A stretch of DNA of 64,000 bases from Cercis canadensis (lineage: Eukaryota > Streptophyta > Magnoliopsida > Fabales > Fabaceae): contig QAOA01004902.1 in assembly GCA_003255065.1 (NCBI GenBank), positions 124,001 through 188,000 of the forward strand. Direction: 5' to 3'. Position 1 is the first letter of the stretch, and each line of letters begins with the position of its first letter. The position numbers and the translations under genes are program-made. The notes below the pieces were generated by a model, which saw only the letters and a program-made list of their open reading frames with translations, was not told the origin of the DNA and made no database searches. Positions 45,255 through 57,194 of this stretch are shown here, in pieces.

Positions 45255-46604
45255 TGTTCTTTGACTTAATTATTGTAGTTTTAGAATTTAATTATATAAT
45301 TAAGATAATTTAAAATATATTTACTTAAATAATATAATTTTTAAAAATTTAAAAATAAAAACAAAAACTTTTTTTGGAAGATCATGGGCCCTACTGAACA
45401 CTCCTTTCTTTTTCTCTCCCCCTCCCTCCAACAACACACGGCGGTTTGACCATTAGGTGGTGTTTGGTATGGAGAATCTTTTATTCCCAACTATACTACT
45501 TTCTTGGGAATCCTATTTCCAGGAATGATATATTCCCAACAAAATTTTATTCCCATGTTTGGTTCAATTAGAATATACCCATAAATGCTATCAATTTTTC
45601 CAATTATACCCTGCACTTCTCTTTGCTGCTCTGCCCAGAAAGACCTGTTGGAACCAAAATCCAAGCGAGCAAAGTCCATGGAGGAAGAACATACAGAACC
45701 TCATGGGTCTAATTCGGTTTGGTAACAAGATAGAGAATGGGTTTCTCCAATACAGAACCATTTGTGTATCTCCAATAGCTTGCAACTCATGGAACGTTCA
45801 GCAACTCTGCTGCACCTCATGGAACGTTCGGCAACTCTGCTGCACCGCAGCACTGCCAGAAAAAATTCTCCAAGACCCATAGGTAAATTTAATATTTTTT
45901 TTTCTCAAAGTATCAAAGTCAGAACGACCACAAGCATCAACTCAAGTTTTTCAAACCAAAAATCCAAAACGACTAAATCTGAATCGAGTGGGATTTACCC
46001 TTCAAGCACTAGTTGAGACTGAGAGAAGATAACTCGAATATCAGGAGCTTCGGTGATGTATGCACTTGTGGGTTTCAGATTCTAAGATAGAGAGAGAAAG
46101 CTCCAAAATGCCTCCAATGGATGCCAATTGACAGGAGAGGATGAGGGGCTGTGTGAGACGGAGAAGACTGGTCGACGGTGGTGTCGCACAAAGAAGGAGA
46201 ATGAGGGGGAATGAAGAAGGGTAAAAAATGAAAAAAAAAAATTCATTCTCAGGAAAGTTGTATTCCCACCTCAAGAGGTGGGAAAGTTTAATTTTCATTT
46301 TCAGTACAAATTTTATTCCTGGGTATCTTTAATGTCTGGGAATATTTTTTTTTCCTTACACCAAACATGAGAAACTTTTCACTTTCCCAGGAATGTTAAA
46401 ACATTCCAGGTACCAAACACTACCTTAGTTCTGTCAAGTGGGACACACTATTTGACCCACGGCATATTTTGTGAGGTTTGTGGCTTTCAAAAAAGTTTTT
46501 TTTTTTATTTTTTTATTTATAAAAATTATATTATCTAAATAAATATATTTTAAATTATTCTAATTATATAATTAAGTTTTGAAACTACAATAACTAGATC
46601 AAAG
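45255..46604. mobile_element. Inverted-repeat element disrupting the TAT copy 3 upstream region
   Basis: The left end (TGTTCTTTGACTTAATTATT, then GTAGTTTTAGAATTTAATTA) is matched in reverse by the right end (AATTATATAATTAAGTTTTG, then ATCAAAGAGCA) over about 125 bp. In the first duplication unit the flanks are joined directly (CTTACTATAC next to CACAATTTATATGC near 34530). The insertion in the second unit is therefore clear, although no unambiguous target-site duplication is visible. A PIF/Harbinger element is nested in its middle. Confidence 0.7.
45456..46424. mobile_element. PIF/Harbinger-type element, 969 bp, with TTA TSD, nested
   Basis: The ends are GGTGGTGTTTGGTA and its counterpart TACCAAACACTACC. 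Inside these, more diverged subterminal repeats hold TTCCCA and GGGAAT motifs. TTA flanks both sides (45453-45455 and 46425-46427), the 3-bp target preference of PIF/Harbinger. The interior has a short tandem repeat (CATGGAACGTTC, twice, 45788-45835) and no recognisable transposase. It is inserted into the older inverted-repeat element. Confidence 0.82.
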
Positions 46605-46829
46605 AGCACAATTTTATATGCAAAAAATTTGTCAATAAATAAATTCTCTAAAATGAATAAAATGTCATTAAACACGTAAACTAAATAGAAAATAAAAATT
46701 GAAGGAGTCTTGTATTCTCATGTTGAGATATTTTATATAAGATTTAGACCCACTCAACCAAATTGAATGGTACGCACCCTTAAAATTAATGTCCAACACA
46801 ATAATTGATCAATGAGACAGAGAGAGTGC

Positions 46830-46838
46830 TATATAAAG
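46830..46838 (+). promoter_or_regulatory. TATA box of TAT copy 3
   Basis: TATATAAAG matches the box of copy 2. A 34-bp insertion lies just downstream, in the expected transcription start region. Confidence 0.65.
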
Positions 46839-46849
46839 CAGTGTGCTTT

Positions 46850-46868
46850 ACTCTACCAAAAAAAAAAA
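46850..46868 (+). mobile_element. Tiny poly(A) insertion with 15-bp TSD
   Basis: Relative to copy 2, copy 3 has ACTCTACC plus an A-run inserted between two copies of AAAGCAGTGTGCTTT (46835-46849 and 46869-46883), which is single in copy 2. A long duplication plus poly(A) is the footprint of LINE-machinery insertion. The insert looks like the last bases of a SINE or LINE. Confidence 0.6.
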
Positions 46869-47008
46869 AAAGCAGTGTGCTTTTGCATACACAGTGTTGC
46901 AGTTAAGCCTCTCAACAGCTCAAAGCTTAAGCAGCTCAAAGAAACTGCTTAAACTTTTGAGAGAAAAGTGAAGTAGCTGCCTAGCTATAACATACAGAAG
47001 CTGCAACC

Positions 47009-50000
47009 ATGATTTTGAACAACGTCTACCATTATCCTCTATTGTCTTCTGATGAGCTTGTGCTCTCAGAACCTCGTTCTTCACATACCAGACTTGCTCT
47101 TACTTCTTCTTTCACCAAGGTAACCAATTTCTCTCCCCCTACCTACATTGTGTTTTCTTACACAAATTTGAGATTCTCCTTCTGCAAAACTGACTACTGT
47201 GCTGTCTTCTTAAAATTGATTTCGTGTTCGTTCTGATAATATAATTATCACGCAAAGTGTTGTCAACTAAGATTGGATCTCCTGGGTTTCATCTTCTTTC
47301 TTTGAGTTTTTGTGGTTCTCTATGTTGGATCAAATCTGAATATCAAAATTCCAACGTAGTTTCTATGGTTGAAGTCCCAAATAATGTTCTTCTTGGGCTT
47401 AACGTTGCCTTGTGAGAGATGCTACAGAGTACAGATAGCTTTATTTAAATTGATTTAGCATTTAATTTAAAATATATATATTTTTTCTATCCAATTATTG
47501 TGACTTATAAGACATCTGTTCGGAGGTGCAAGAATGATAAAAATGACTCTATTTAGCCATATGGTCACGTAGGTTTACAATTCTATATTTTTTTTTTAAA
47601 AAAAAAGACTAACATATTTTTATTAACAAACGAACTTCTGCCTACGGAAAACTACAGCCATCCTTCTAGAAGCGTTATGATGAAATCTGTAATCCTTTCC
47701 ATTCTTTTCCCTTTTGACTCTCAAACAAAATCTTAGAGTATCCATTAAAAAAAGTTATGCTTATTATATGCTAATTTGTTTTAGATTAATTTTTTTTTTT
47801 ACTTACGCACATTTGTATTTTCTTTTTTTTATGTGTTATGTGTGATATTTTTCATGTGACAAATGAATAATTATTCTTAGCCATCGGTTCAAATAGCCAT
47901 TTTTAATTTACTGATAAATTGCTATATTCACTATTGAATTTTAATAAAATTACATGGATCTTCATAACTATTTTAGATATTTTTTTTAGAGAAAAGAAAT
48001 ATTTGTGCAATTTAGTTATTGTAACCAGAGAGTGTGAGTTGTACCTTGCCTATTTCACCATCATAATTTACCGAGTGTTTGTTTTGTTTGGTTGTAGAGC
48101 ACCGGTGTGTCTGCCACCGGAATCCGCTATGCATTCCCAGTGTGCAGCCAAAGCGGTTGTCAGCTCACTTTCTCTCAGCTCACACCTCCGAGGGCCAAAA
48201 CCCAGTTCCCAGAAGTCGCAATCACCGAAGAGGCAGCAGAAGAAACCCTTGCAGCTCCATCTCATCCAGTGCAATCCACTTCCAATATCACTATCAAAGG
48301 AATTCTAGCCACCATGATGGAAAGCGTTAACGAGAAAGATAGAGGGAGGGTCATTGCGCTTGCTATGGGTGACCCTACTGCTCATTCATGCTTCACCACT
48401 ACCCTTGTTGCTGAAGATGCTGTTTTGGATTCTCTTCAATCTCACAAATTCAATGGCTATGCCCCCACCGTTGGCCTTCCTGACACCAGAAGGTACCTTC
48501 GCTTTTTCCAATTTCTCCCTCATTTTCTTAAAATTGTTAATATGGTAATGTTCTACCAATGATTTTAATGTCTAGTTTAGGTTCTGTTCTCAAATTAGTG
48601 ACATTCTTGTTTTTAACGACAGGGCAATTGCTGAATATTTGTCTCGTGATCTTCCATATGAGTTGTCTCCTGATGATGTTTATGTTACATCTGGTTGTAC
48701 ACAAGCAATTGATGTGGCTTTGTCAACAGTTGCTCGCCCAGGATCAAATGTATTGATTCCAAGACCAGGATTCCCCATTTACAACCTTTGTGCTTCATTT
48801 AGGAATATTGAAGTGAGGCACTATGATCTTATACCCAAGAAAGGTTGGGAGGTTTATCTTAATGCTATTGAGGCTCTTGCTGATAGAAATACTGCCGCAA
48901 TTGTAGTTATAAACCCCGGGAATCCTTGTGCAAATGTGTATCCATATGAGCATTTGAAAGAGGTTAGATGTTTCTCTAAGCTCGGGTTTTTCAAATCACT
49001 AGCATTCGTTACTACATGCATGATGATCCCAAGAGGAAAAACTTAATCTTTTTGTGTATTGGTTTTAGATTGCAGAAACTGCAAAGAGGCTCAACATTCC
49101 TATAATTGCTGACGAAGTTTATGCACACCTTGCTTTTGGGAACAACGAATTTGTGCCATTAGGAACTTTTGGATCATCTGTTCCTGTTATTACCCTTGGA
49201 TCTCTGTCCAAGAGATGGTTAGTGCCGGGTTGGCGTCTGGGATGGTTTGCAACAACTGATCCCAATGGCTTGTTCAAGAGTCCTAAGGTTCCCTCTCATG
49301 CAAAAAAATTGCCTTTTGATCTTATGATTGTTGATTCAGTCTTGAATCTTGATGATATTGATAGCTAATCCATCCTTTTCTTTTTTTCCCTGTGCAGGTT
49401 GTTGAGCGTATTAAGAAATATTTTGATATTTTAGGAGGGCCTGCTACCTTTATTCAGGTTTGCACTTTAAATCCTTGCTTTGAAGTTTCTGAGATGCTTC
49501 TCCCACTGTTCCTTAGTAGTTCACATGCTAAAAGAAGTTATGTTGACTTGTGCATCAATAAAAGCTGGTCCTTGTAGGAAGCATACATAATTGCAAAGCA
49601 CTAGATTTGGAACTTTGCAGTTTATGCATTAATATCCAGAAAGAATTAACATGGTTGGTAACAGACAAAATTCACATAGACCGCTGCAATAGTGTTCAAA
49701 ATAGTTCAATAATTGTGCTCAACTGCATGTATCAGTGTTATGCATGTAATTCCACATTTTCAGGATCCAACCTGATATAAACAATTTTGTATCATAAACT
49801 TTTGGTTGCTTTTAAGCTGAATGCTTATATGTGTGATTTAAATTGAAGATCTTGTTGGTTGAGCTGTTAATTTACAAATATTTTTGGTGTTATTAGGCAG
49901 CAGTTCCCCAGATACTTAAGCAAACTGACGAGGCATTCTTCGATAACACTATTAATTTACTCAAGGAGAGCGCAGACATTTGTTTTGATAGGATAAAGGA

Positions 50001-51343
50001 CATTCCTGGTTTAACTTGCTACCAGAAACCAGAGGGATCAATGGCTGTTATGGTGAGCAAATGACAAAACATGACATTTACTCTGTTGGAATTAATGTAA
50101 TCACGAAGATGAGTAGCTAATACAATTTTCCCCCCTCATTTTGGATCTTAATGCAATGCAGGTGAAGCTTAACCTTTCAAACTTTAATGACATTAGTGAT
50201 GATATTGATTTCTGCTTCAAGTTGGTGAAAGAGGAAGCCGTGGTTCTTCTTCCAGGTGGGTGATGAATAAGCAATCAAGACATGAAAGCTTCAAAATTCA
50301 TCTTTGAAATGTGTTAGAGAACTAGGAATGAAGTATACAAGCCACTCTAACTGAAAAGAACTTGACATCTATTGCAGGAACCACTGTAGGTACAAGAACT
50401 GGATCCGCATAACATTTGCTGTTGATCCATCATATCTTGAAGAAGGTTTACAGCGGCTGAAATCTTTCTGTCAAAGGAACACCAAGGCTAATGTACCTAA
50501 ATAATACACTTTGACAAACTATTTACACAAATGAGGCAGTTTTCAAACTATTTAGCTAAAAGGGACACATTTGAATATTTTATTAATTTTTCAAAAATCG
50601 CATTCAAGGGAGATGAAAAAAAAGTATGGCAGTGAACACGCTTTAGGAGGTTAAAGCGTGTTCACAAAAAATACATTTTAAAGATAAAACGTATTCCTTG
50701 AGAATACGATTTATGCTTAAAGTGTATTTTTTTGGAACACGCTTTACTCTAAAAACGTGTTCCAATGTAACACACTTTAGAACCCCCCCCCCTCCTCTCT
50801 CTCTCTAAACGTGTCTCTCTTTTTTAAAATTCCTGATTTCAACTCAATGCTAAAGCATTTAGCAATATGAAAATAAAAGGGAAAGAAACTGAGTTTTAAT
50901 GAAAAATCATAATAAAATTATAATTATATATTTTGGCAAATCTATTGGAATATGTTTTAAATAAAAATAAAATTATTTGAGTTGGCAAATCGTAATTTTT
51001 GAAGCACGCAAGAGAAACACGCTTTAGGGGGGTAAAGTGTGTGTGTTCCCAAAGAACATGCTCAGAGGGTTAAAGCGTGTTTTAAAGGATCACGCTTTTG
51101 CCCTTTAAAATGTGTTCACTGTCAATTTTTTTTTTTTTTTATCTCTCTTGGATACGTTTTTTGAAAAATTAATAAAATATTTAAAAATGTTTATTTTAGA
51201 TAAATAATTTAAAAATTATTTTATTTATGTAAATAGTTTGTCAAAGTGTATTATTTAGGTACATTAGCGAACACCAATCCGGAAAATTACCTTCTACCAA
51301 TGATACCAGCCCATGGGTTAGCTACCATTAAGGCGGCCTAAGC
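47009..51343 (+). pseudogene. Tyrosine aminotransferase copy 3, broken in the last exon
   Basis: Exons 47009-47119, 48098-48492, 48623-48962, 49069-49287, 49398-49457, 49897-50052, 50162-50255 and from 50378 correspond one to one to copy 2, with conserved splice sites. In the last exon one G is missing after ACTGTAG near 50389, which moves the frame into a TAA at 50410-50412. The protein would stop at 469 aa, before the WIRITFA motif with the substrate-binding arginine. Further on, a 783-bp transposon interrupts the same exon and the old C-terminus follows to 51343. Copy 3 also lacks 27 bases (nine codons, SPKWGNGAP in copy 2) by an in-frame deletion between two AGCTCCA repeats. The PLP lysine is kept. 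Two independent lesions make a sequencing error an unlikely full explanation. A truncated, probably inactive protein is expected. Confidence 0.85.
50486..51268. mobile_element. Mutator-type foldback element in the last exon of TAT copy 3, 9-bp TSD
   Basis: The ends read GGCTAATGTACCTAAATAAT and, inverted, ATTATTTAGGTACATTAGC. The match runs on for about 150 bp with small gaps. GAACACCAA flanks both sides (50477-50485 and 51269-51277), and copy 2 has one near-identical copy, GCACACCAA. The interior has no coding capacity but carries several short hairpins built on GAACACGCTTTA and TAAAGCGTGTTC, for example 50634-50663. Confidence 0.88.
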
Positions 51344-53325
51344 AAGTTCCATCCTCCATCATATATTGTAAATGTCATTTATGGCTATACCAAACAAGTC
51401 ACCTGGGCATAAAATAACACCACTTCTTGTACCAAAAATAATATCACTTCACCTACAGAGGTGGCTTTGAGTTCAAATCTTTCATCCAATATGGAAGTAT
51501 ATTCACTATTAATTGATTAATTTTCAAAAGAAAACAAAAAAGAAAGAAAGAAAGAAAGAAAGTAGAGTTAGTTTGGGAAGTTTCAGCAGGTATTACGGAT
51601 ATGCTGCATTTCTTGGTAATGCAGTAATTTAACAGTTTACAATAACCAGCTAACACAAATAAGCTATTTATCTTTCATCCTTAGATAGTCATGTGAATTC
51701 CATAGCTTTCTTCCTTAGAGTAGTGTTATACCCATTATTACTTTTCCCATATTTCTTCTTCACTTGAGATTTGAGAGATTTTTTTGGTTTATCTACCATT
51801 TTTCTGGTTTGTATAATAATTTACTCAATAGAAAGAGTGCTCCTGTTTCCAACACTGAGATTTAGGATATTTCTTCTTTTGGTGTAGCTATCTACCATTC
51901 AACATTCAAGTGGGTGTGTTAGTTCATTCCATGGGGAAATTTTGCAGCTATTTTCGTTAATTTGTTGGTTGTATCAGAAGTTCATACTAAAATTTTAATG
52001 CTCATTGACTCACCTTATTTGGATAATGTTAGGTTGCGGATTGACATCAATACAGCTTATATTCATTGTTTCGCTCAAGATCTCTATATAAAGGTGATGA
52101 TTTTAGAGGAAAATTACTAAAAAAGACGATTAAGATTTTTTTTTTTTTTTTTTCAAAAACAGAAATGAGAAGTGATAATTACCAAAATAGAAAAAATGAC
52201 TACTGGACATCACATAATAACCACAGGTCAAAATGTTCAATATAGTGGTAATTGTGAGTAAAAATCACACAATGCTAATGATCAATTTTTTGTTTTGATT
52301 ATTTTCACATTTTATTTATGTTTTAAAAAATAAATCTGTTACATTTTTTGAAAAGTAATTCTCCCTAATTTTAGGCACAACATGATGACGAGAAACACAT
52401 GAATTTATCAAAAAAATTAAAAATAGATACAAGATGAATTTCTTTAATTAAAAATATTTAAGAGAAAAATATATTGTTTGGATCATAAAGTTTGTAAAAA
52501 GACCTATTAGTTCTTTATACATATTAATTTCAGTTTGTTTTCTTTAACACTATTTATGTGAACAGTAAACTAACCGTTTTAACCCTGGTAATTGATAATT
52601 GTAAATGGGTATCATTTTTACCTATGTGTTTATATTTAATTTTTCCTTCCCTCAAAACTATAAGGATATATATCTTATGAAATATATGTGATTATCTTTC
52701 ACCCTATATAGTAATGAGTAGAACATGTAATTATAACCCATAGTGTGCTCGTTAATCCAAACATTTCTTATCTATAAAAATGAGTGGTGGGTTCCCTTGG
52801 AGCCTACAAGGCTACAAGTAATTTGATGTAAGGCATGCGTTCATTGGAGAGTTTTCATGTGCAAATAATTTAATTTGACGCACCACTTCAAATGAATTTG
52901 TAAGAATATTCTCCCTAATGGTAACAAAACCTTGTCATTGAAGGGCTTATTAATTAAATGTGTCTGCACTACAAGGATGACATCAATGTATTGGGGATAG
53001 TGGATATGCTGACTGGGAAGGATGAGGAAGAAAATCACTATAAGCAAATCAACTGAAAAAGCAGACACAACAAGAGTTTAGTCCGGCTGGTTTTCGTCGT
53101 ATACGATGTTGGTCTCAACTAGCATATTCCAAAACTTAGAGACAAACTGCATAGAACATTTAAAGCAGACAAAAATAAAATTATAATCACAATTAATAAA
53201 CTAATACTTGATTTTTTGTGCTGATTTATTATATCTGCACCATCCTTTCCCTGCTTTTTTGCTCCTAATCTGCTGCAGCCTTTGCAACTCTGGTTTCTCT
53301 TTTTAGCCTTCCTTCCGATTGATCC
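51344..53325. other. Spacer after TAT copy 3
   Basis: It contains the 3' flank shared with copy 2, a (GAAA)n run near 51540-51562, the end of the duplicated block (to about 52110) and a T-run near 52138. The part before 53326 is the promoter and leader of the class IV aminotransferase. No other gene is apparent. Confidence 0.4.
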
Positions 53326-55412
53326 ATGGGAAATCACAGTGAGTCCACCACGTCTTCTCAGAAGTCAGCAGGTAAATAGGGTTTCTGGGTTGTCTTCAAT
53401 TTGTATTATCACATTGAAATTTGAAATGTTAAAGTTGATTTGGGCTTTAATTTTTATCTGATCCTATTCTTATGTTATGTATTTGGTTGAACTTGTTTTG
53501 TGGATGCACAAGAGATTGGAAATGATAGTGATTTTAGAGTTCACGTGTTCTCCTCATCATCCGAGGTGAGATTTCTAAAACTCCACTTTTGATATCATTC
53601 TGACTTCTATATGTAGCTGAAGTGTTCAGATTAAATTAATTATGATACAAAACTTTTCACACTCACTGTGTGACTGGAATGAAAGCTTGTTATTCCTCAA
53701 TTTGCATTAGTGAGAAAAGGGGGGAAGAGAGAAGGGAAAGCAACTCTGATATAATAATTAGAAACATAGGTGTAATTTCAAGGTTCAGCAATCTCCCAAG
53801 CGCTCGTTGGTGTTGGAAGAAAATACATTGGGCACTGATAGCTTGTTTGCAAAACAACACCCTTGTAGAAAGACCTATTCTGCACTTGCAATTCAATAGT
53901 ACTTTTTAATATTTTGCCATAGTTTATTTCTCAAGTTGTTGAGTTATTCATTAATGTTGCATTGTTCAGTTGCTTGAAAAGCTTCATGAAAGATGGAGTT
54001 CAGTGGAGAAACAACCATACCCAGCAATGTACTCCAGCATATATGGAGGTATCATACTTGATCCAGCTCTGATGGTAATTCCCATTGATGATCACATGGT
54101 ACATCGAGGGCATGGTGTCTTTGATACTGCGATTATCTTAGATGGGTAAGCAAATATTGTGACTATGGACTATTTTGATTTATGATTTTGACTTGCAAAC
54201 TTTTTTCTCTTATCTTAGACTGTTTATGTTGTTTATCTTCACTAGACACCTCTATGAGTTGGATGTTCACCTGGACCGCATCCTCAGGTCTGCCTCAAAT
54301 GCAAAAATTTCCCCTCCCTTCTCTCGCTCAGCGCTTCGAAGCATTCTTATACAACTAACAGCAGCATCAAAATGCAAGAAAGGTACTCTGAGATATTGGT
54401 TGAGTGCAGGTCCTGGGGATTTCTTGCTGTCATCTTCAGGATGTCCAACATCTGCATTCTATGCTGTTGTAATTGACGATGACTTTTCGCAGCGTAAAGA
54501 AGGTGTTAAAGTAATCACTTCCAATGTTCCCATGAAGCCACCTCAATTTGCAACAACGAAAAATGTGAATTACCTTCCAAATGTGCTTTCAGTAATTGAA
54601 GCTCAAGAGAAAGGAGCATTTGCTTCTATATGGGTTGATGAAGAAGGCTATATTGCTGAAGGTCCAAATGTGAATGTTGCTTTTATAACTCAAGAGAAGG
54701 AACTTGTCATGCCTCTGTTTGATAAGATCTTAAGGGGTTGCACTGCAAAAAGGCTTCTTGAATTGGCACCCAAGTTAGTAGATCAAGGGCTTCTAAAAGG
54801 TGTAAGAACTACAAATATATCCGTGGAGGAAGCTAAAGGTGCTGCTGAGATGATGTATGTAGGAAGCACGCTTCCTTTGTTGCCCATCATCATGTGGGAT
54901 GATAAGCCCATTGGAGATGGTAAGACAGTAACAGTTTTCTTCTGGTTTAAATCTGCCCTTTTAGTGCTATAAATAAAGGCTTTAATTTAGATGCTTTCTG
55001 CTTGTGATTGATGCATTTGATCTGTTTTTCTTGCATGTTAAAATAAAACATGCTTAAAATGTGTGAGAACTAATATCCATATGCTCACTTTGCTCCTGAG
55101 GAATCATATAGCTCATCTCACTCTTCAAGAGTTTGGATATCCTTCACATTCAGCTATCCATAGATGCCAAGGAAATTATAGAGAACAACCAGACTTAAAT
55201 TCTACAATGTTTAATCAAACAGTGGCTGAACTGCAACCTCTTGGACATTTCTGCTGAGTCTTCCTCTCTCTTTCCCTCTTTCTCATTTATTTATTTATTA
55301 TTATGTTTTAACAGGAAGGGTTGGAGAATTAACATTGTTACTCTCGGATTTGCTATGGGATGATATGGTAGCCGGCCCCGACACACAGAGAATACCTGTT
55401 CCTTATGTCTAG
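53326..55412 (+). CDS. Class IV PLP aminotransferase (D-amino-acid / branched-chain aminotransferase-like)
   Basis: Five exons, 53326-53371, 53513-53565, 53970-54145, 54246-54919 and 55315-55412, join in phase to 348 aa. The fold-type IV marks are the N-terminal GGIILDPALMVIPIDDHMVH and RGHGVFDTAIILDG, the PLP lysine at about K197 in TTKNVNYLPNVLS, the conserved acidic residue at about E230 in EGPNVNVAF, and KILRGCTAKRLLELAP with MYVGSTLPLLPI near the end. This matches the Arabidopsis D-aminoacid-aminotransferase-like group rather than plastid aminodeoxychorismate lyase. No transit peptide is evident after the Ser-rich start MGNHSESTTSSQKSAG. The substrate is not known from the sequence. Family members act on D-amino acids, branched-chain amino acids or aminodeoxychorismate. 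It lies downstream of the TAT array but belongs to an unrelated fold. Confidence 0.9.
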
Positions 55413-56435
55413 ATAGCAAACCAGAAGGTCGTTAAAGCAAAGTCTGGAAACTGCTTTTGTTTTTATCTGTCTTGTTCCTCTTATTTCTTCTTGTTACATA
55501 GATTTACCTGGGGTTCTCCTTGTCTTTGCTTTTATTTGTGTTAAATGTGCATAGGTATTGAAGTGAAGCAGCAAGTTTTGCTGCTACACAGCATTATTTG
55601 GCACAACATATTTGTAACAATGAAACAGTCATTGAACTGCTTTGCTTTGTTGTAACTTGTAAGTGAGCCACTCCAGATATCCTGCAAGAACTGCTTGATC
55701 TAAATTTATGAAAAAACTGGACCGGAGATCCTCTTAATGTACTGAAATATAGAACTCAGCATTAAATATGACTGACAGAGGTTAAGATCGTGATCTCAAA
55801 ATTTGTATTTTCTCTTCTAAACAGGTTCAATCAATGCCACATTTTGTTAATTATTTATGATCAAAGGTTAAATATTGCAGCTTTTGCCCTTAGTTGGAGT
55901 GTAACACCTTCACTCGAGAAGGTCAGTATTGATAATGCTGGAGTATCATATCAAAGTTGTTGAATGGATGCGTTTGACATAAAGATAGAAAAGCTCAGTG
56001 ATCTTTACCAAGTAAAATATCAACATTAAAAAAAAAAAAAAACAGTTGCGATGAACAAAATATACTGTAATTTCATTAAAAACACTATATCAATTTAAAA
56101 ATAATCATAAAATAACTTTTAATTCTTTAAATAAAACATTCTCAATAATGTTTTATAATTTTTTTTATATTTATAATTTATCATAAAAAAAAAATTAGAG
56201 AAAAATAAAATTATCTCATTGCAGAACGACTCCCAGCTCTCCTCGGCATCTTTGAGCACAGAAAACAATTTTCCCAAAACCATCCATTCCAAGAGTACTT
56301 GAACTCTTCCAAGCACCACATGCCTTATCATCACTTTTTCTCCATGTCTTCCTCCGATGTTGTTGAAGAAACATGATAAAAAAGACCAAGCTACAGCAAC
56401 TTCTGTTCAAAGCTTCTACAGAGAGACACAAACAG

Positions 56436-56597
56436 GAAGAGAAAAAGAGAGAAGTTAAGCAACAACCTGGTGAGTCTGATTCTTTCTTTGGCTGCAAATT
56501 TATGCTTTTCAGACAAAGAGGAAGAGAGAAAGAGAGAAGTTAAGCAACAACCTGGTGAGTCTGTTTCTTTCTTTGGCTGCAAATTTATGCTTTTCAG
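56436..56597. repeat. 77-bp tandem duplication with splice-like motifs
   Basis: Two units (56436-56512 and 56521-56597) are nearly identical. Each has GAAGTTAAGCAACAACCTG followed by the donor-like GTGAGTCTG and ends in the acceptor-like ATGCTTTTCAG. The would-be introns of about 40 bases are too short for plants, so this may be a duplicated non-coding exon border rather than real splicing. Confidence 0.6.
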
Positions 56598-57194
56598 GCA
56601 TAGTGATTTTGAAACCTCCCATGTTTTTCAAACAATCCAAGAAGTATCTTTGGTGCTCATTTTATCTTTTTTGCTGGCCATTTTGACGTTTAGTCAGCAT
56701 CTCTATAAGTGAAGTGACATATCCTTTCGTGGTGGAAAGCACGTGAGAGCAATTACATTGGTCAGCCATTTGTTGTGACTTTCCAACTCACAGTTTCAGT
56801 TGGATATTTTATTTGATTTGATTTCCAGCGTTATATGGTCCATGTCAATAACGATGTTGTGAATATAGCATAATCTCCTTACAACCATATGATGGGGTGT
56901 GGTAAAGCAGCAACCTCCTTGGAAATAGTCTACAAATTGGGGAATTTAACCAAAGGTTCATTGAAAAGTTTGATTCTCTGTATGCCCTTTCGAATTAGTC
57001 TAAAGTGGAGATAAAGTATCCTTTAAAACCTGTCCATGTCGTTGGAAAACCCTGTTTTCTCTAAGGTTGTTAAATTTCAAATATGATTAGCATATGATTA
57101 AACAATCTAAGGTAAATTGTTACAAACAATCCAAGGTGGCCTGAATATGCCAAACTGTGGCCTTAATGGCCCTTCGACTTCTTAATTGATCTTA

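Larger units (their letters stand above)
42110..52110. repeat. Second unit of the segmental duplication (contains TAT copy 3)
   Basis: Collinear with 33812-40570 but about 3 kb longer because of insertions. The unit contains a TRIM-like element, a 457-bp MITE, an N-joined duplication, a nested transposon pair, a tiny poly(A) insertion and a 783-bp element in the last TAT exon. Several of these have target-site duplications that are single-copy in the first unit. Confidence 0.85.

Noticed and set aside
45559..45882. 107-codon open frame
   Set aside because: It lies wholly inside the PIF/Harbinger element, has an internal tandem repeat, and shows no transposase or host domain.
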